Below the pieces are notes generated by a model, which saw nothing but the letters and a program-made list of their open reading frames with translations, was not told the origin of the DNA and did no database searches. The position numbers and the translations under genes were made by a program. This document shows positions 54,070-64,000 of a stretch of 64,000 nt of DNA, in pieces. Position 1 is the stretch's first letter. Each line of letters opens with the position of its first letter. Origin of the DNA: Hermatobates lingyangjiaoensis (taxonomy: Eukaryota > Arthropoda > Insecta > Hemiptera > Hermatobatidae); assembly GCA_026182355.1 (NCBI GenBank), contig JAPFBL010000222.1:1207001-1271000 (forward strand), given 5' to 3'.

Positions 54070-55090
54070 CTATGTAGTGAGGAGCGGTGTACTATTTTCC
54101 CAAATAAAAAAGCTCTTCTTATGTATTTTACTGTTTTTGTGATAAGATTACGAATTTCCAGTAGACTATATGCATATTTTATGGTTCGATTGTAGCTAAT
54201 TAAATGCTTTCTAGTTTTAGTAAACCTTTTTTACTTGTTCAAAATTTTTTTTCAATGCTGTTGTATTTTTAACTTTAATTTTAAAAAATATTAGTTATTC
54301 AAAAGGTTTTCTCAAATTTTTTGTTAACTATATAAATCAAATATAAATTATAACCCAAATAATTAACTTTTAATGAATTTTTGTTGCATTGTCACCAAGT
54401 GTATACTGATTAACTGACACTAAGACTGAAGCAGGAATGAAGGGAACTTTTACCGAAGTATTTCTGCTGATGGTGAGTCAAATGTAGGACAATTGCATTA
54501 CAGAGAGACCAAGGGCTTTAGAAAGCATTTGTAACGAGATATTGCAATGTCAAAGTCTAAGGGTTGCTCTTGATATCTAAATTGGTTTGCTTGTACAGAG
54601 GACTTTAGAATTTTTTTGTTCACTGTTGGTTTGAACTACAGAATATATACGTCTTCTTTTATATTTTTTTTATTAACTTCTCAAATATTATATTACAGGA
54701 TGACTATATTAATTTTAACAAAAGCCATATAGGGGTGATCAAAAAGTCTATGTTCTATACACAGTGTCACCAACTTGTTGATATAATTTGTGTTGCAATT
54801 GTTAATTCATAAGTAAATTAATTGATAGAAATCATCACAAATTATATTGAACAAGTTGAAGTCACTGTGATCAAAGACGTCTTCAGAAATATGATGACAC
54901 GCATATCGTATAAAACGTATATTATTTACAAAATTTTACTTTTGCTTAATATTGAATAAAATGATATATACATATATTATGGTAACATCTTTACTTTGTA
55001 TGTAACAAGCCTATGGCAACCATGAAATCATTTGGTTTCAAGCTATTGACTGGTTTAAATTCATTACTTATGCAACCTATTATACTTTGG
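54070..55090. other. AT-rich stretch with a possible mariner-like end
   Basis: GGGTGATCAAAAAGTC at 54735-54750 resembles a mariner terminus, like that at 16260. No other feature was recognised. Confidence 0.3.
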
Positions 55091-55091
55091 T

Positions 55092-55280
55092 AGGGGGCTA
55101 GCTCAATGTTTAACGTACTCGCCTCTAGGCTGGTAGACCGGAGTTCGATCCCCACCTGACCCTCGATATATTCACTCCCAATGTAGAATCTGTAGAATCA
55201 CCGGCCAAATAAAAAGCCGGTAAACGGCTGACGTTATCACCCAATAGGGGATCGGTTTAAACAATAATAAAAAAAAATAT
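55092..55280 (+). mobile_element. tRNA-derived SINE
   Basis: It starts GGGGGCTAGCTCAATGTTTA (A-box) and has GGAGTTCGATCCCCAC (B-box, near-consensus) 45 bases on. The T-arm (GGGG/CCCC-like) is present, but the acceptor stem is imperfect. A body of about 110 bp with AGCCGGTAAACGGCTGACG follows, ending in AATAAAAAAAAATATAATAT. It is a different family from the SINE at 53.5 kb. Confidence 0.8.
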
Positions 55281-55436
55281 AATATAGTCTAATATTTACT
55301 CATGATGGAAAATTTCAAACATAATTATGCCTCCGCACAAAAGAGCTTTATGTAACAACACTAAGTGTTCGAAACGTATTGTGAGTTCCCAACATAATGC
55401 AGTTTTATGTAGAGACGTAATTGTTTTTGAATTCCC

Positions 55437-55452
55437 CTTCCCCCCCCCCCCC
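55437..55452. repeat. C-run
   Basis: A run of about 14 C bases, with one T near its start. Confidence 0.9.
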
Positions 55453-55469
55453 ACACTACTGGTTTACAT

Positions 55470-55900
55470 GTTTTAGGATCCCCTGAGTCTATTTGTGAAG
55501 TTTTTCTTGATGATGTCTGTATTTTGTAGGTGTATAGGTTGATGCACACGGTATGAGAAACATTGTTTAATGCATCAAATTGATATTATGCCTTAAAAAA
55601 ATGCCTGTTAAATAGTAATAAAATGTTAAAACATATATATTTTATTCGAATTATTATGATCTATAACCTCAGTACAAGCTATGTTCTTTGAATCGATACA
55701 TTTAAGGGTTTCTTTTCATTTCTTAATTACAAATGCTCAATTTTTTAGTTGGTTTCTGCAAAGTATAGTGGTGATGAACAAACTATATTTTGAGATTTTT
55801 ACAAAATTACTCGTTTTGAGGTCACTCAACTCATATGTGATAATGTTTGACTGCCTGTGGGAGGATGGGTGTCCATCAAAAAGTTGACGTTGTAAAAGGT
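55470..55900 (+). mobile_element. Two fragments of the repeat X left part
   Basis: TTACATGTTTTAGGATCCCC, TTTTTCTTGATGATGTCTGT (55465-55525) and TGAGATTTTTACAAAATTAC, GTTTTGAGGTCACTCAA (55789-55830) match the left ends at 18990-19050 and 57985-58060 with divergence. Confidence 0.45.
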
Positions 55901-56224
55901 CTATATGTTTTACCGTTTGACAAATTACAATAGCATTTGACAGACATATTTTCCTACTTTAATAAAGAACCTCATTGAAATATTGTATTTTATGCAAAAT
56001 TGGGTGTTAATTTTAAAGGGTGATAACACCCAATCTTTTGATATTTTTAGAAACTTTAAATTTTGTTAGTAATATCTTAATATGAGTATGCATAATACAA
56101 GTTTTGCAAATTGTAACTATCTAATGAGAAATTATTACACTAAAAAGGCAAACTATATAGATCCATGTGTAATCACTTCTGAGAATGTGCTATAACAATT
56201 ATATCGATTTCGTTATCACTAACG

Positions 56225-56970
56225 CAGTGATTCCCAAAGTGTGAGCCGCGGCTCCCCAGGGAGCCACGCTATCGTCATAAGGGTGCCGCGAATTATGCGC
56301 CATTTCTGAAACGTCTAAGGTCCAGCCAGTCTTAGTTGGGACTTGACAGTTCAGTGTTAAAGAAAAATACTTTGAAGCAGATAACATTGAAAAATTTACT
56401 TGGATTTATGACCCATTTAGAGTCATCAGAATTTACCTCTACAGAAGAAGAATCTCTTATTGAGTTGTCTTGTGACACAACATTGAAGTTAAAATTTGTT
56501 AGCATGGAACTTTCTGATTTTTGGATATCAATAAAAGATATCCAAAGAATACCCACTACTTAGTTCCAAAGCCCTAAGAATACTAATTCCCTTTGCAACG
56601 TCCTATTTGCTGGGTTTTCGGCAGTCGCGGTAATAAAAAGTAAATATCGCTCAAAAATTAACATTGAGCAAGAAATGAGAGTTGCTATTTCCAATTTTAT
56701 TCCAACATTTGAGAAGTTGTGCAGCGAACATCAAGCCCATCCATCCCATTAATAATTTTAAATTATTAAACAATGTTCAATAAATTGTGAATTTAAAGCT
56801 CGTGTTTAATTTATTTTTCAATTAACCTAACCTTAACGAACTAAAAAGTAGATTTCTAAATCCTTGAAAAGTTAAAAATTAAGAAAAATCAGATGTACCT
56901 ATTTAGGGAGCCGCGGAAAAAATCCGAAGTGTTATGGGAGCCGCAAACCGAAAAAGATTGGGAACCTCAG
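56225..56970 (+). mobile_element. hAT element relic with terminal inverted repeats
   Basis: The ends CAGTGATTCCCAA (56225) and TTGGGAACCTCAG (ending 56970) form inverted repeats of hAT type. Subterminal GAGCCGCGG repeats occur on both sides (56244, 56908), partly inverted. The interior encodes the transposase C-terminus described in the next entry. Confidence 0.8.
56336..56752 (+). pseudogene. hAT transposase C-terminal (dimerisation) region, SCAND3/ZBED5-like
   Basis: The frame reads NLLGFMTHLESSEFT, EESLIELSCDTTLKLKF and LSDFWISIKDIQRIPTT. After a stop at 56563 comes FAGFSAVAVIKSKYRSKINI, EQEMRVAISN and FEKLCSEHQAHPSH. The blocks LIELS.D..LK..F, FW.S....P, SA...IK.KYR..L and R.A.SN correspond to the hAT C-terminal dimerisation domain as found in domesticated ZBED5/SCAND3 proteins. 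The N-terminal two thirds are missing. Confidence 0.8.
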
Positions 56971-57089
56971 CACGGAATCAAAATAGCCAAATTAAAATAA
57001 ATGAAGTAATTAAATTTATTTTTAATGAGTTTGATAATACTTTCTTATAACAATTAACATAAATTAACAATTAATAGGCAAAAGATTTG

Positions 57090-57126
<37 letters not shown>

Positions 57127-57215
57127 TTTTTCGATGAAAACACGATCCGAAATGGACAAATACACTTCAATGTACATAAAGAAACATTGTTTCTTTATGT
57201 ACAAGTATGTATATA
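57090..57215. repeat. (TA)n with short PLE-end fragments
   Basis: AAACACGATCCGAAATGGAC, TTCAATGTACATAAAGAAAC matches the outer end of the palindrome at 28711-28990 (GTCCGTTTCGGATCGTATTT, CAATGTAAATAAAGAAA), with a short inverted copy (GTTTCTTTATGTAC). Confidence 0.6.
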
Positions 57216-57224
57216 TATATATAA

Positions 57225-57431
57225 TAAAAAGATTTCACATAAACACGTGAAAAACAATCAAAGATCAAACCACAATAAGAAAATGGGAAAACAAGACTAA
57301 GATCTTTCAACCGTAAGAAGCAGTCTACGTCAGAGTCAAAAACCCAACTGATGGGTTTTTGACTCTGACGAAGACCGCTTGTTAAGGTTGAAAGATCTTA
57401 GTCTTGTTTTCCGTTTTCTTATTGTGGTTTG

Positions 57432-57440
<9 letters not shown>
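57225..57440. repeat. (TA)n-anchored palindromic hammerhead cassette
   Basis: The left arm TTTCACATAAACACGTGAAA, ATCAAACCACAATAAGAAAA, TCAACCGTAAGAAGCAGTC and the right arm GACTCTGACGAAGACCGCTT, GGTTGAAAGATCTTAGTC, CTTATTGTGGTTTGATCAT meet at CCAACTGATGGG. The right arm has GACT, CTGACGA, GAAA, GATCTT, AGTC complete, so stem I can pair; stem II has AAGG for ACGG. Confidence 0.85.
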
Positions 57441-57466
<26 letters not shown>

Positions 57467-57940
57467 AAAAAATAATATTGCCGTTCTTTATTACACCAAA
57501 TCTATTTTATGCTTATTAATGAAAAAGCTGTCCCCTTCATTATTCAAGAGGAGAAAAATTTAAAAATGGTTATATTATAAATATAATTAAAAAGTTTGGA
57601 AAAATGAAGGAAAATAAATTTACCCCCTAATCTCTCAATTTTAACTTTCTAACATACATTTTTAAGTTTCCCATAAATTAAAACTTATCAATTTGTAAAG
57701 AAATCAATCTTGTTTTTTTATTTATCTCATTTTTCCATCCGATTTTCCTAATGACCACTTTATACATAAAAATCTTTGATAGATGCATCAATATTTCGTG
57801 GGTGTCGTAATACATTTTTAACGTCCAATTCGCTCAGTTTTTTAACTTATAAATAACTTAACCCCTTTTTCCGTGGAATCAATCCAGAGTTGAAATATTT
57901 TGTTCACTTTAAATTAATATTATTAAAAACTTTACATGTT
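57441..57940. other. AT-rich stretch, no gene seen
   Basis: Nothing was recognised. Confidence 0.3.
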
Positions 57941-57944
57941 TTTA

Positions 57945-59320
57945 TTTTACTATAAGTAAAGTTTAGTGATCGTGAAAAAACTCGATCTCGCAATTTTGAC
58001 GGAATTACATGTTTTGAGATCTCAAAAGTCGTTTTATGAAGTTTTTTCGATGATGTCTGTGAGTGTAAGGAGGGAGGGGGTGTATCCAAAGTTTGTGGTT
58101 ACGCTACGGTGCAGAATCTTGGTGGACCAAACTCATATACACAAAAATTGGTCTGGCCATGGTGTGGATGTGTCGTATAGTTTGAGAGCAATTATGCATG
58201 ATAGGAAAGTCACTTTTTTTGGCAAAAATGTGTTTTTTGATATTTTTTCTCTTAAACTAGTAATTCTAGTCATGAAATTTTCGCTTTTCTTTTAGGCTAC
58301 AAAAGTGATAAAATAAAAATATCCTCAAATTTCTATGAATAGTGTTTATGAATCATAGTATCTTTGGGTAATACTGAAGTGTGAGGAGTAGACTTTTTCC
58401 TCAAGAAAGAGCTATTATGTTGTTGACAAATATCCAGTTTTTTCACTATTCTAGTCTAATAGTTCATATCCATAATTTTTAAAAATTTCAACCTTCCAAC
58501 TATATAATTTTTAAATTATAATGATAAGCTGGCATTGATTAAATTAATTTGATTTGAGTATGTAAAACTGGCTAATTACTAATATATTTTTTCTCAATAT
58601 ACATCAACCTTATAACAGAGTACAGCACGCAGGAAAAAGATAACACTTGCTCAGGGTAATTTTTTTTTTGAAAGAGGGAAATAAAAGTGGTTTTTTTTAG
58701 ACAACACTAGTTGCCATAAAATTGCCCGAATAGTAATTTTATAAAAGACGTAATTTTTTATAAATTTTTAAAACATAATTGAAAATGAAGAATGAAAACA
58801 TTCTTTGAAAAATAATAAACGCAATTATTGTACATCTTAAATTAAAAATTATCTTAAAACGAGTATTTTTTTTACATAATTCTAACATTTTTCAGACAAA
58901 ATAGGAATATTTTCAAGTTTAAAATGGGATAAATTTTCTTAAATATTCAATGTAGAAAGAGGTCAGGTAAACTATGTAAGACGTCCACTGGCTATTGGAA
59001 CAAAAGCCATGTTCTCCTGTAAGATATTATTTCGTTAACACGAAATCTACACTTTTGCTTTTCAAAAATGTTATTACTGCTTTAATTATACTAATGATAT
59101 AATATGCATAATAGTTATACACAAATATAGTTATACACAAATATAAGCATATATATTGATTAGTGGATCAATCACTATCTGTACTACCCCCAGGAATGAA
59201 GAACATCTCCCATTTAGACATTTATACTATGCCAAAATGGAAAATTGCATATTATATACCTAAGAAGTATGATATTAAGTTCACTTATAGTAAAGTTGAG
59301 TGTGGGCCACTCTAGATTTT
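57945..59320 (+). mobile_element. Repeat X, near-complete copy
   Basis: The left end is TTTTACTATAAGTAAAGTTT (57948). The right end is CACTTATAGTAAAGTTGAGT followed by GTGGGCCACTCTAGATT (59281-59317). Read inward from the right, ACTTTACTATAAGT matches the left end, so the termini are inverted. It shares its right 830 bp with 32790-33685 and its left part with 18945-19800. No protein was recognised. Confidence 0.65.
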
Positions 59321-59554
59321 TTTATTTTATTTTGATTTTTTTTTACATACATTATAGCCAATATCATCATATCTTGTAAATATTTCCTAACTCCATCAGT
59401 GTCGGATTCCATCTACCATCTAAGGTACTTTTGTGCTCAATATCACTATAAATAGTGAAATGGTGTTATCAGTATCGATTGACAAGCTTTTAGATTCAAA
59501 CTTAACTTTATTTTTTTATACATGCATATTGTTATTACCACTGAGGTTAGTATG

Positions 59555-59663
59555 ATTAATATTAGAAATAGAAAAAACCGTCATAGTTGATATCGGAGAT
59601 GTTGGAGCGCTTTCGGATATCAACTTACGAGGTATGACGGTTTTTTCTATTTCTAATATTAAT
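59555..59663. repeat. Perfect 31-bp inverted repeat with nested hairpin
   Basis: ATTAATATTAGAAATAGAAA plus AAACCGTCATA (59555-59585) is the exact complement of 59633-59663. Inside the 47-bp loop, AGTTGATATC and GATATCAACT form a second 10-bp stem. Confidence 0.85.
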
Positions 59664-60282
59664 TATTTTTTTTTGCTTTGCGGAAAACTCATCTAAACTT
59701 TTCAAAAAAGCTGAAACTTAAATTTTTGAATGCCAACTTCTTTAACTGTTGCTAACAATCTTTAAGGTACCATCAGTAATAATATTACATTAGTGCAATA
59801 TTTTTAAACCTGAAGCAGTGCTGAAAATTGAAAAGAAAATGTGGAATTGCCTACGTGTAAACTAACAGGTACTTGTCGTTTTTGAGTAGAACTCTTTCTT
59901 ACTAAAGACTTAAAATTAGTGCAGAAGTAATACTCCTGTCTACTAACCTGATGTAAGGGTACTGGATTCGAAGTCTGAACTGGTCACCAATAAATAGATT
60001 AGGAAAATAAATAATTTGTCCATTTCCCAAATAAAAAGTATCATTCTTGGTGAAAATGATTTTCTTTATGTGTTTTTGAGAATTATTTTCATTACCCAGT
60101 TCATAATGGCTGTGGAAAATAAAATTGATTAAAACCATTTAAATTACGTGAACTGAATTAGGAAAAGCCTTTTATGTTGACTTCATCCGTGCGAAAATAA
60201 TCAAAGCTGCTTTCTTTAGAAGGTGCTTTTCTTGATTTTTTCCTTTGATCTACAATCACCTTATATAAAAGAAAAAACGTTT
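59664..60282. other. AT-rich stretch, no gene seen
   Basis: Nothing was recognised before the Jockey target duplication. Confidence 0.3.
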
Positions 60283-60293
60283 AGAATAAATAT
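60283..60293. repeat. Left target-site duplication of the Jockey element
   Basis: AGAATAAATAT is repeated exactly at 63904-63914. Confidence 0.85.
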
Positions 60294-60298
60294 TTGAG

Positions 60299-60775
60299 GT
60301 GAAGATTGAGAGGTCTAGAAGGAGCGCTGGACCTCCCCAATACCACAGATGTCAGCGTGTGGGCCACACGCAGGTGTACTGTAACATTCACCCCAAATGT
60401 GTAAAATGCTCAGAAGCGCATTATTACAATGAATGTAAAAAGGCAGAGGATGCGCTGCCCTCTTGCTCTAACTGTATGGGGCAGCACCCTGCTAACTATA
60501 GGGGCTGCGCATACATTAAGGCGCAAAACAAGTCCAGAAAACCTAAGAACTCCTTAGTACAAAAGGGAGTATCTTACAAACAGGCTCTCGGCGTCTCCAG
60601 CCAGCCTGTCTCTGGCCCTTCACCAGCAAGTCAAGACAAGAACGATTTCTTGACGGTCATAAAGGCCTTACAAGACAACGAGCTACTGTCTCGCTTAAGT
60701 GCGGCAGTGCGATTGTCCAAGGAGATAGATACAATCTCCTTGAAGGACCATGCTACTATTGCCCTACTATCATGA
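60299..60775 (+). pseudogene. Jockey ORF1 (gag-like) C-terminus with zinc knuckles
   Basis: This is the nucleic-acid-binding part of the gag-like protein, which packages element RNA. The knuckles are RCQRVGHTQVYC (18-29), CVKCSEAHYYNEC (34-46) and CSNCMGQHPANYRGC (56-70). In the first knuckle the usual leading Cys is Tyr (QYHRC, where QCHRC is expected), a single-base change. The frame has no N-terminal half because of the 5' truncation, so its ATG is internal. Its stop overlaps the ORF2 start in ATGA at 60772, the usual translational coupling arrangement. Confidence 0.85.
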
Positions 60776-61594
60776 ACAGGGACAATAGAAGATTAAAAGT
60801 CCTCATATGGAATGCCAATGGCATTCGAGCAATGGTTAACGAGCTCTCAGAGTTTCTCGCTCGTTACTCCATCGATATAGTGCTGCTCAGTGAAACTCAC
60901 TTAGCACCACAACACAAGTTCAGTCTGACTGGTTACTCAATCAGCAGAACTGATAAAAAGTCCTATCCTCGAACAGCACAGAAGAGTCATGGAGGAACTC
61001 TTATAGCAGTCAGGTCGGACATACCCTATACAACACTTCCGGCTAACCTAGAGCTTAGTTTGGAGAACACAACCATACAGGTCCAGCACAATGGGAGCTG
61101 AGCTGAGCACGTTGAGGCTGGTGTCGGTGTATAACACGCCGAACACAGTCATACCCCACAAAAGTATTAAAAGTTTCTTGGGGACATCCACTCCCACAAT
61201 TATTGGAGGGGACTTCAACACCCAACATACCATGTGGAACTGCACGAGGGATACGAAGATGGGAAAAGCTCTTCCAAAGGCTTGTGATAGGCTTGGCCTG
61301 AACATCTACTATCCAGCAGTTCCAACCTACATCACAGCCAGGACTGCTAGTACTATAGATTTAGCCATAGCCAACTCTAACGCCCCCGCTGTGAGGCTGG
61401 AAACGATCCAGGAGCTCTCCTCGGATCATTACCCAGTTCTTATGGAGTTGACTGGCTCTATAGATAAATGTCCCTCAACCAAACCCGTCGTCACAGACTG
61501 GGTGTGGTTCAAAAGGACACTTAGTTATTTGTCCTACCCAACAGAGGTTTCAACACGGGCGGAAATAGACAGTGAAGTTCAAAAACTCAGTTAA
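60772..61594 (+). pseudogene. Jockey ORF2, apurinic-type endonuclease domain, frameshifted
   Basis: Frame 1 (60772-61101) gives LKVLIWNANGIRAMVNELSE, SIDIVLLSETHLAP and SHGGTLIAV, the N-terminal half of an APE-like endonuclease (N and E metal ligands in WNANG and SETHL). It then shifts near 61085-61100 and frame 2 (61091-61594) continues VSVYNTP, IIGGDFNTQHTMWNC and SSDHYPVLMEL, holding the catalytic GDFN and SDH blocks. A stop occurs at 61592. The start is the ATG in ATGA overlapping the ORF1 stop. It is broken in at least two places. Confidence 0.85.
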
Positions 61595-63475
61595 TCTATT
61601 CACGAGGCCCATAAAAAATCCCAAGTTGCTCGAAGCAAAACAGGGTGGGAAAGACCACAAAATAAACGACTAAACGAACTGATTTCTTACAGAAATAAAG
61701 TTCGAAAACTTTGGAACAAGTATAAACTACCTACACTCAAGACTGTAGTGAACAAGCTTAATAAGCAAATACGCTACAGCCTACAAATTATAAGAGAGGA
61801 GTCTCTAAATAAAAAACTCGAAAGTATAGACAACACCCCAGAAGCTTGGCAGTTTCTGCGGAGGTTGAGAGGGTCTAAACGTACGACCGTTGCCCTCAAA
61901 CACAAAGATCGCCTCTGCATTCATCCACAAGAAATTGCAGAGGCATTCACCGAATCCCTAGGCGAATTATACAAGGAGGATGGCCCTAAACTCTCTCCTT
62001 GTATATCTTCTCCGGAGGAGTCTATCTCTCTCAATATGGAGGAAGTTAAGGCCATATTGAAAGGGCTCCCGAGACGCAAAGCGCCGGGTGCGGATGACGT
62101 AAACAACTACGTTCTGAAGCAGCTCCCTGACCCGACACTGAAACGGTTAACCTCTATATTTAATGCTTGCATTAAAATAGGTTATTTTCCGTCAGCTTGG
62201 AAACAAGCCAGAATAATCCTTATCCCGAAACCGGGTAAGGATCCAACATTACCACCAAGCTACAGGCCAATAAGTTTACTTAGCTCAATGAGTAAGGTAT
62301 TCGAAAAGGCCTTACTTAAACACGTATCCGAGTCTCTCCAGTTTACAGACATCCAGTTTGGATACAGGAAAGGACACGGATGCGTTCAGTTACTGCGACG
62401 CACCCTCAACTTCTTATACTATGCTAAGCAAAGGAAGCTTAGAACATACACCCTAGCCATCGACCTTAACAAGGCCTTTGATTGCGTTTGGCACGAAGGC
62501 ATTGTTAAGAAACTAGGAGACGCCGGGCTACCCCTATGGTTCCAAAGGATCATTCACTCGTGTCTAACTAAACGATCCTTTAGAGTTACGCCCGAAACAC
62601 TGTATCCCCTGAATACGGGATTGAGAGGGGTGTACCACAAGGTTCTTGTCTTGGTCCCATCCTTTTCAACCTTTATTTACAGGACTTTCCCAAGTGGAAT
62701 AAAAATAACAGAAACATGCAAACACTAGAGGGGATCTATGCAGATGACATATTGGTCTCGTGCAGGTCTTTCTTCATAGAAACCCCTCTAAGACAGTTCC
62801 AACAACATGTTAACAGGATAGTGGAGTGGACTAAGATGTGGAGGATGGCTATCAATCCATCCAAATGCACTTTCACTGTCAACCTGCGCAAGAGGCTCGG
62901 ATACACACCTACACTGCGCATACACGATCAAGACATACCAACTACAAAAACATTTAGGTACCTTGGTGTCAACATCGACTCTGGAATTACCTTAAGGGAT
63001 CATGTTGCATGCACTCTTGGCAGAGCTTATGGGGCCAGGAGTGTCATTTATCACCTTATAAAACCTGGCTCTGGACTGTCTCTCGGAACCAGGGTCAATC
63101 TATACAAGGCACTGTTGAGACCAATAATCACGTACGGGGTGACTACCTGGGCTAAACCGGCTGGTGAGCTGATGTATTTACGCATATCAGCATAAAACCC
63201 TCCGGATTATTCTAGAGGCACCCCGTTACGCCCCGAACGAGTTCCTCCACCACGAGGTCAAACTGGAGCGCTTGTCCAGGTTTATTCGAAATTTGGGAAT
63301 TAAGGAAGATTGTAGCAATGCGGACTCCACTAACCCGCTGGTAACGAGCATCAAGACACTCCTTACTGAAGATGTTCAGAATGAACAAGATCAGCTGCCG
63401 AGGAGAGCTATGGCTTCGGCTGAGGTAGAGGAAGACTCAGAAGATTTGACACGGATTCTTCAACAAAATTACTGA
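61595..63475 (+). pseudogene. Jockey ORF2, reverse transcriptase and C-terminus, two frameshifts
   Basis: From 61595 the frame runs through LKGLPRRKAPGADDVNNYVL, SYRPISLLSSMSKVFEKALL, QFGYRKGHGC and TLAIDLNKAFDCVW (motif A, Asp present), to GLRGV at about 62630. There a shift leads to PQGSCLGPILFNLYL in the next frame, then YADDILVS (motif C, 62737-62748) and TFRYLGVNID. A second shift near 63185 leads to APRYAPNEFLHHEVKLERLS and the end LTRILQQNY at 63475. No RNase H domain follows, as expected for Jockey. All catalytic residues are present but the frame is broken. Confidence 0.85.
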
Positions 63476-63903
63476 CCTTGTTATAGTTTACACGAATAAT
63501 ATGTTATTAATAGTCCATTACCACTATATTTATATTTTATACTACTATCATAATTAATATAGTTATTATTGTCAATTTATATTATTATTATTATTGTTGT
63601 TATTATTTAAACTACTATTAGTGATATTATTCTTATTAGTAGTCTCACCATATAATTATTATTATACATAACTATTATTATTATTATTATACTATCATTA
63701 TAATTATAATTATTATTACTATTATTAATACTGTTATTATTATTATTAAGCATAAGACTTAGGATTAATTTATTAGTTTGTAAGATAGATTGTACAATAG
63801 GGGGAAAAGCCCGGTGGGCGACACTTAGTGTCCCCCGTACGGCTACCCCTGAAATCTGTAAATTGGGAGTAATCCCCAATAAAGAATTTTCATTCATTCA
63901 TTC
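63476..63903 (+). other. Jockey 3' untranslated region and tail
   Basis: ATT/TAT triplet-rich sequence (63530-63750) is followed by AGGGGGAAAAGCCCGGTGGG, GTACGGCTACCCCTG and AATAAAGAATTTT, then CATTCATTCATTC. AATAAA may serve as a polyadenylation signal. The same 3' end lies inverted at 14474-14860. Confidence 0.85.
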
Positions 63904-64000
63904 AGAATAAATATCTTTTTTTTTTCTTTTTTTTTTTGGGTGGCGAGGGGGTGGGAGTGGAGAAGAACTTTTGAGAAGTCAGAAAATTGGCATTTATCAT

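Larger units (their letters stand above)
60294..63903 (+). mobile_element. Jockey-type non-LTR retrotransposon, 5' truncated
   Basis: The element is bounded by an 11-bp target-site duplication. It starts inside ORF1 (gag) and contains ORF2 (endonuclease and reverse transcriptase, no RNase H). It ends with an ATT-rich 3' region, GGGGGAAAAGCCCGGTGGGC and a CATTCATTCATTC tail. The organisation is that of the Jockey clade. The tail CATT units replace poly(A). Confidence 0.9.

Noticed and set aside
1..64000. CRISPR array or bacterial operon structure
   Set aside because: The repeats are dispersed, inverted or tRNA-like, and there are no regularly spaced direct repeats with unique spacers. All coding traces are eukaryotic transposons.

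Overview
This is AT-rich, repeat-saturated eukaryotic nuclear DNA with no host gene that I can recognise. Nearly every protein-like stretch belongs to a transposable element. The families present are a 5'-truncated Jockey-type non-LTR element, an R1-type RNase H fragment, many Penelope-like elements (PLEs) with C-terminal GIY-YIG domains, Helitron helicase relics, hAT transposase relics and tRNA-headed SINEs. Jockey and R1 clades are typical of arthropods, so an arthropod is likely. A chelicerate is possible, but that is only a guess.

Layout. 1-589 is the right part of a non-autonomous hAT element. 3.26-5.1 kb holds a PLE relic with perfect 70-bp inverted arms around a hammerhead-like motif, followed by a small element with inverted ends. 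7.1-7.7 kb and 9.3-9.8 kb are hAT relics. 10.56-13.8 kb (minus) is the best-preserved element: a PLE with one uninterrupted 946-residue reverse transcriptase/GIY-YIG reading frame, bounded by (TA)n. 13.9-17.3 kb holds a hammerhead fragment, a palindrome, a Jockey 3' tail, a mariner-like end and a polypyrimidine tract. 18.9-20.6 kb is a copy of an unclassified 1.4-1.7 kb repeat, here called X. 22.2-30.3 kb is a dense PLE zone with truncated, inverted and palindromic copies. 31.5-34.1 kb is a decayed PLE split by another X copy, and 34.4-35.3 kb is a minus-strand PLE of another lineage. 36.9-38.0 kb is X again. 40.8-43.0 kb holds Helitrons and tandem tRNA-like units. 43.0-44.2 kb is a minus-strand PLE C-terminus. 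45.4-46.4 kb is a second Helitron helicase relic with its 3' end. 49-54 kb holds PLE termini, a non-autonomous Helitron carrying a palindromic ribozyme insertion, and a PLE interrupted first by an R1-like element and then by a SINE, both with clear target-site duplications. 55-60 kb has a SINE, a hAT relic and a further X copy. 60.29-63.90 kb is the Jockey element with an 11-bp target-site duplication.

The theme that links the window is PLE biology. Hammerhead-type cores (CUGANGA, hairpin, GAAA) recur next to PLE coding ends and as free palindromic cassettes set in (TA)n tracts. The cassettes look like non-autonomous elements that could be mobilised by a PLE reverse transcriptase such as the one at 10.9-13.8 kb. 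This is inferred from sequence; no folding or database search was run.
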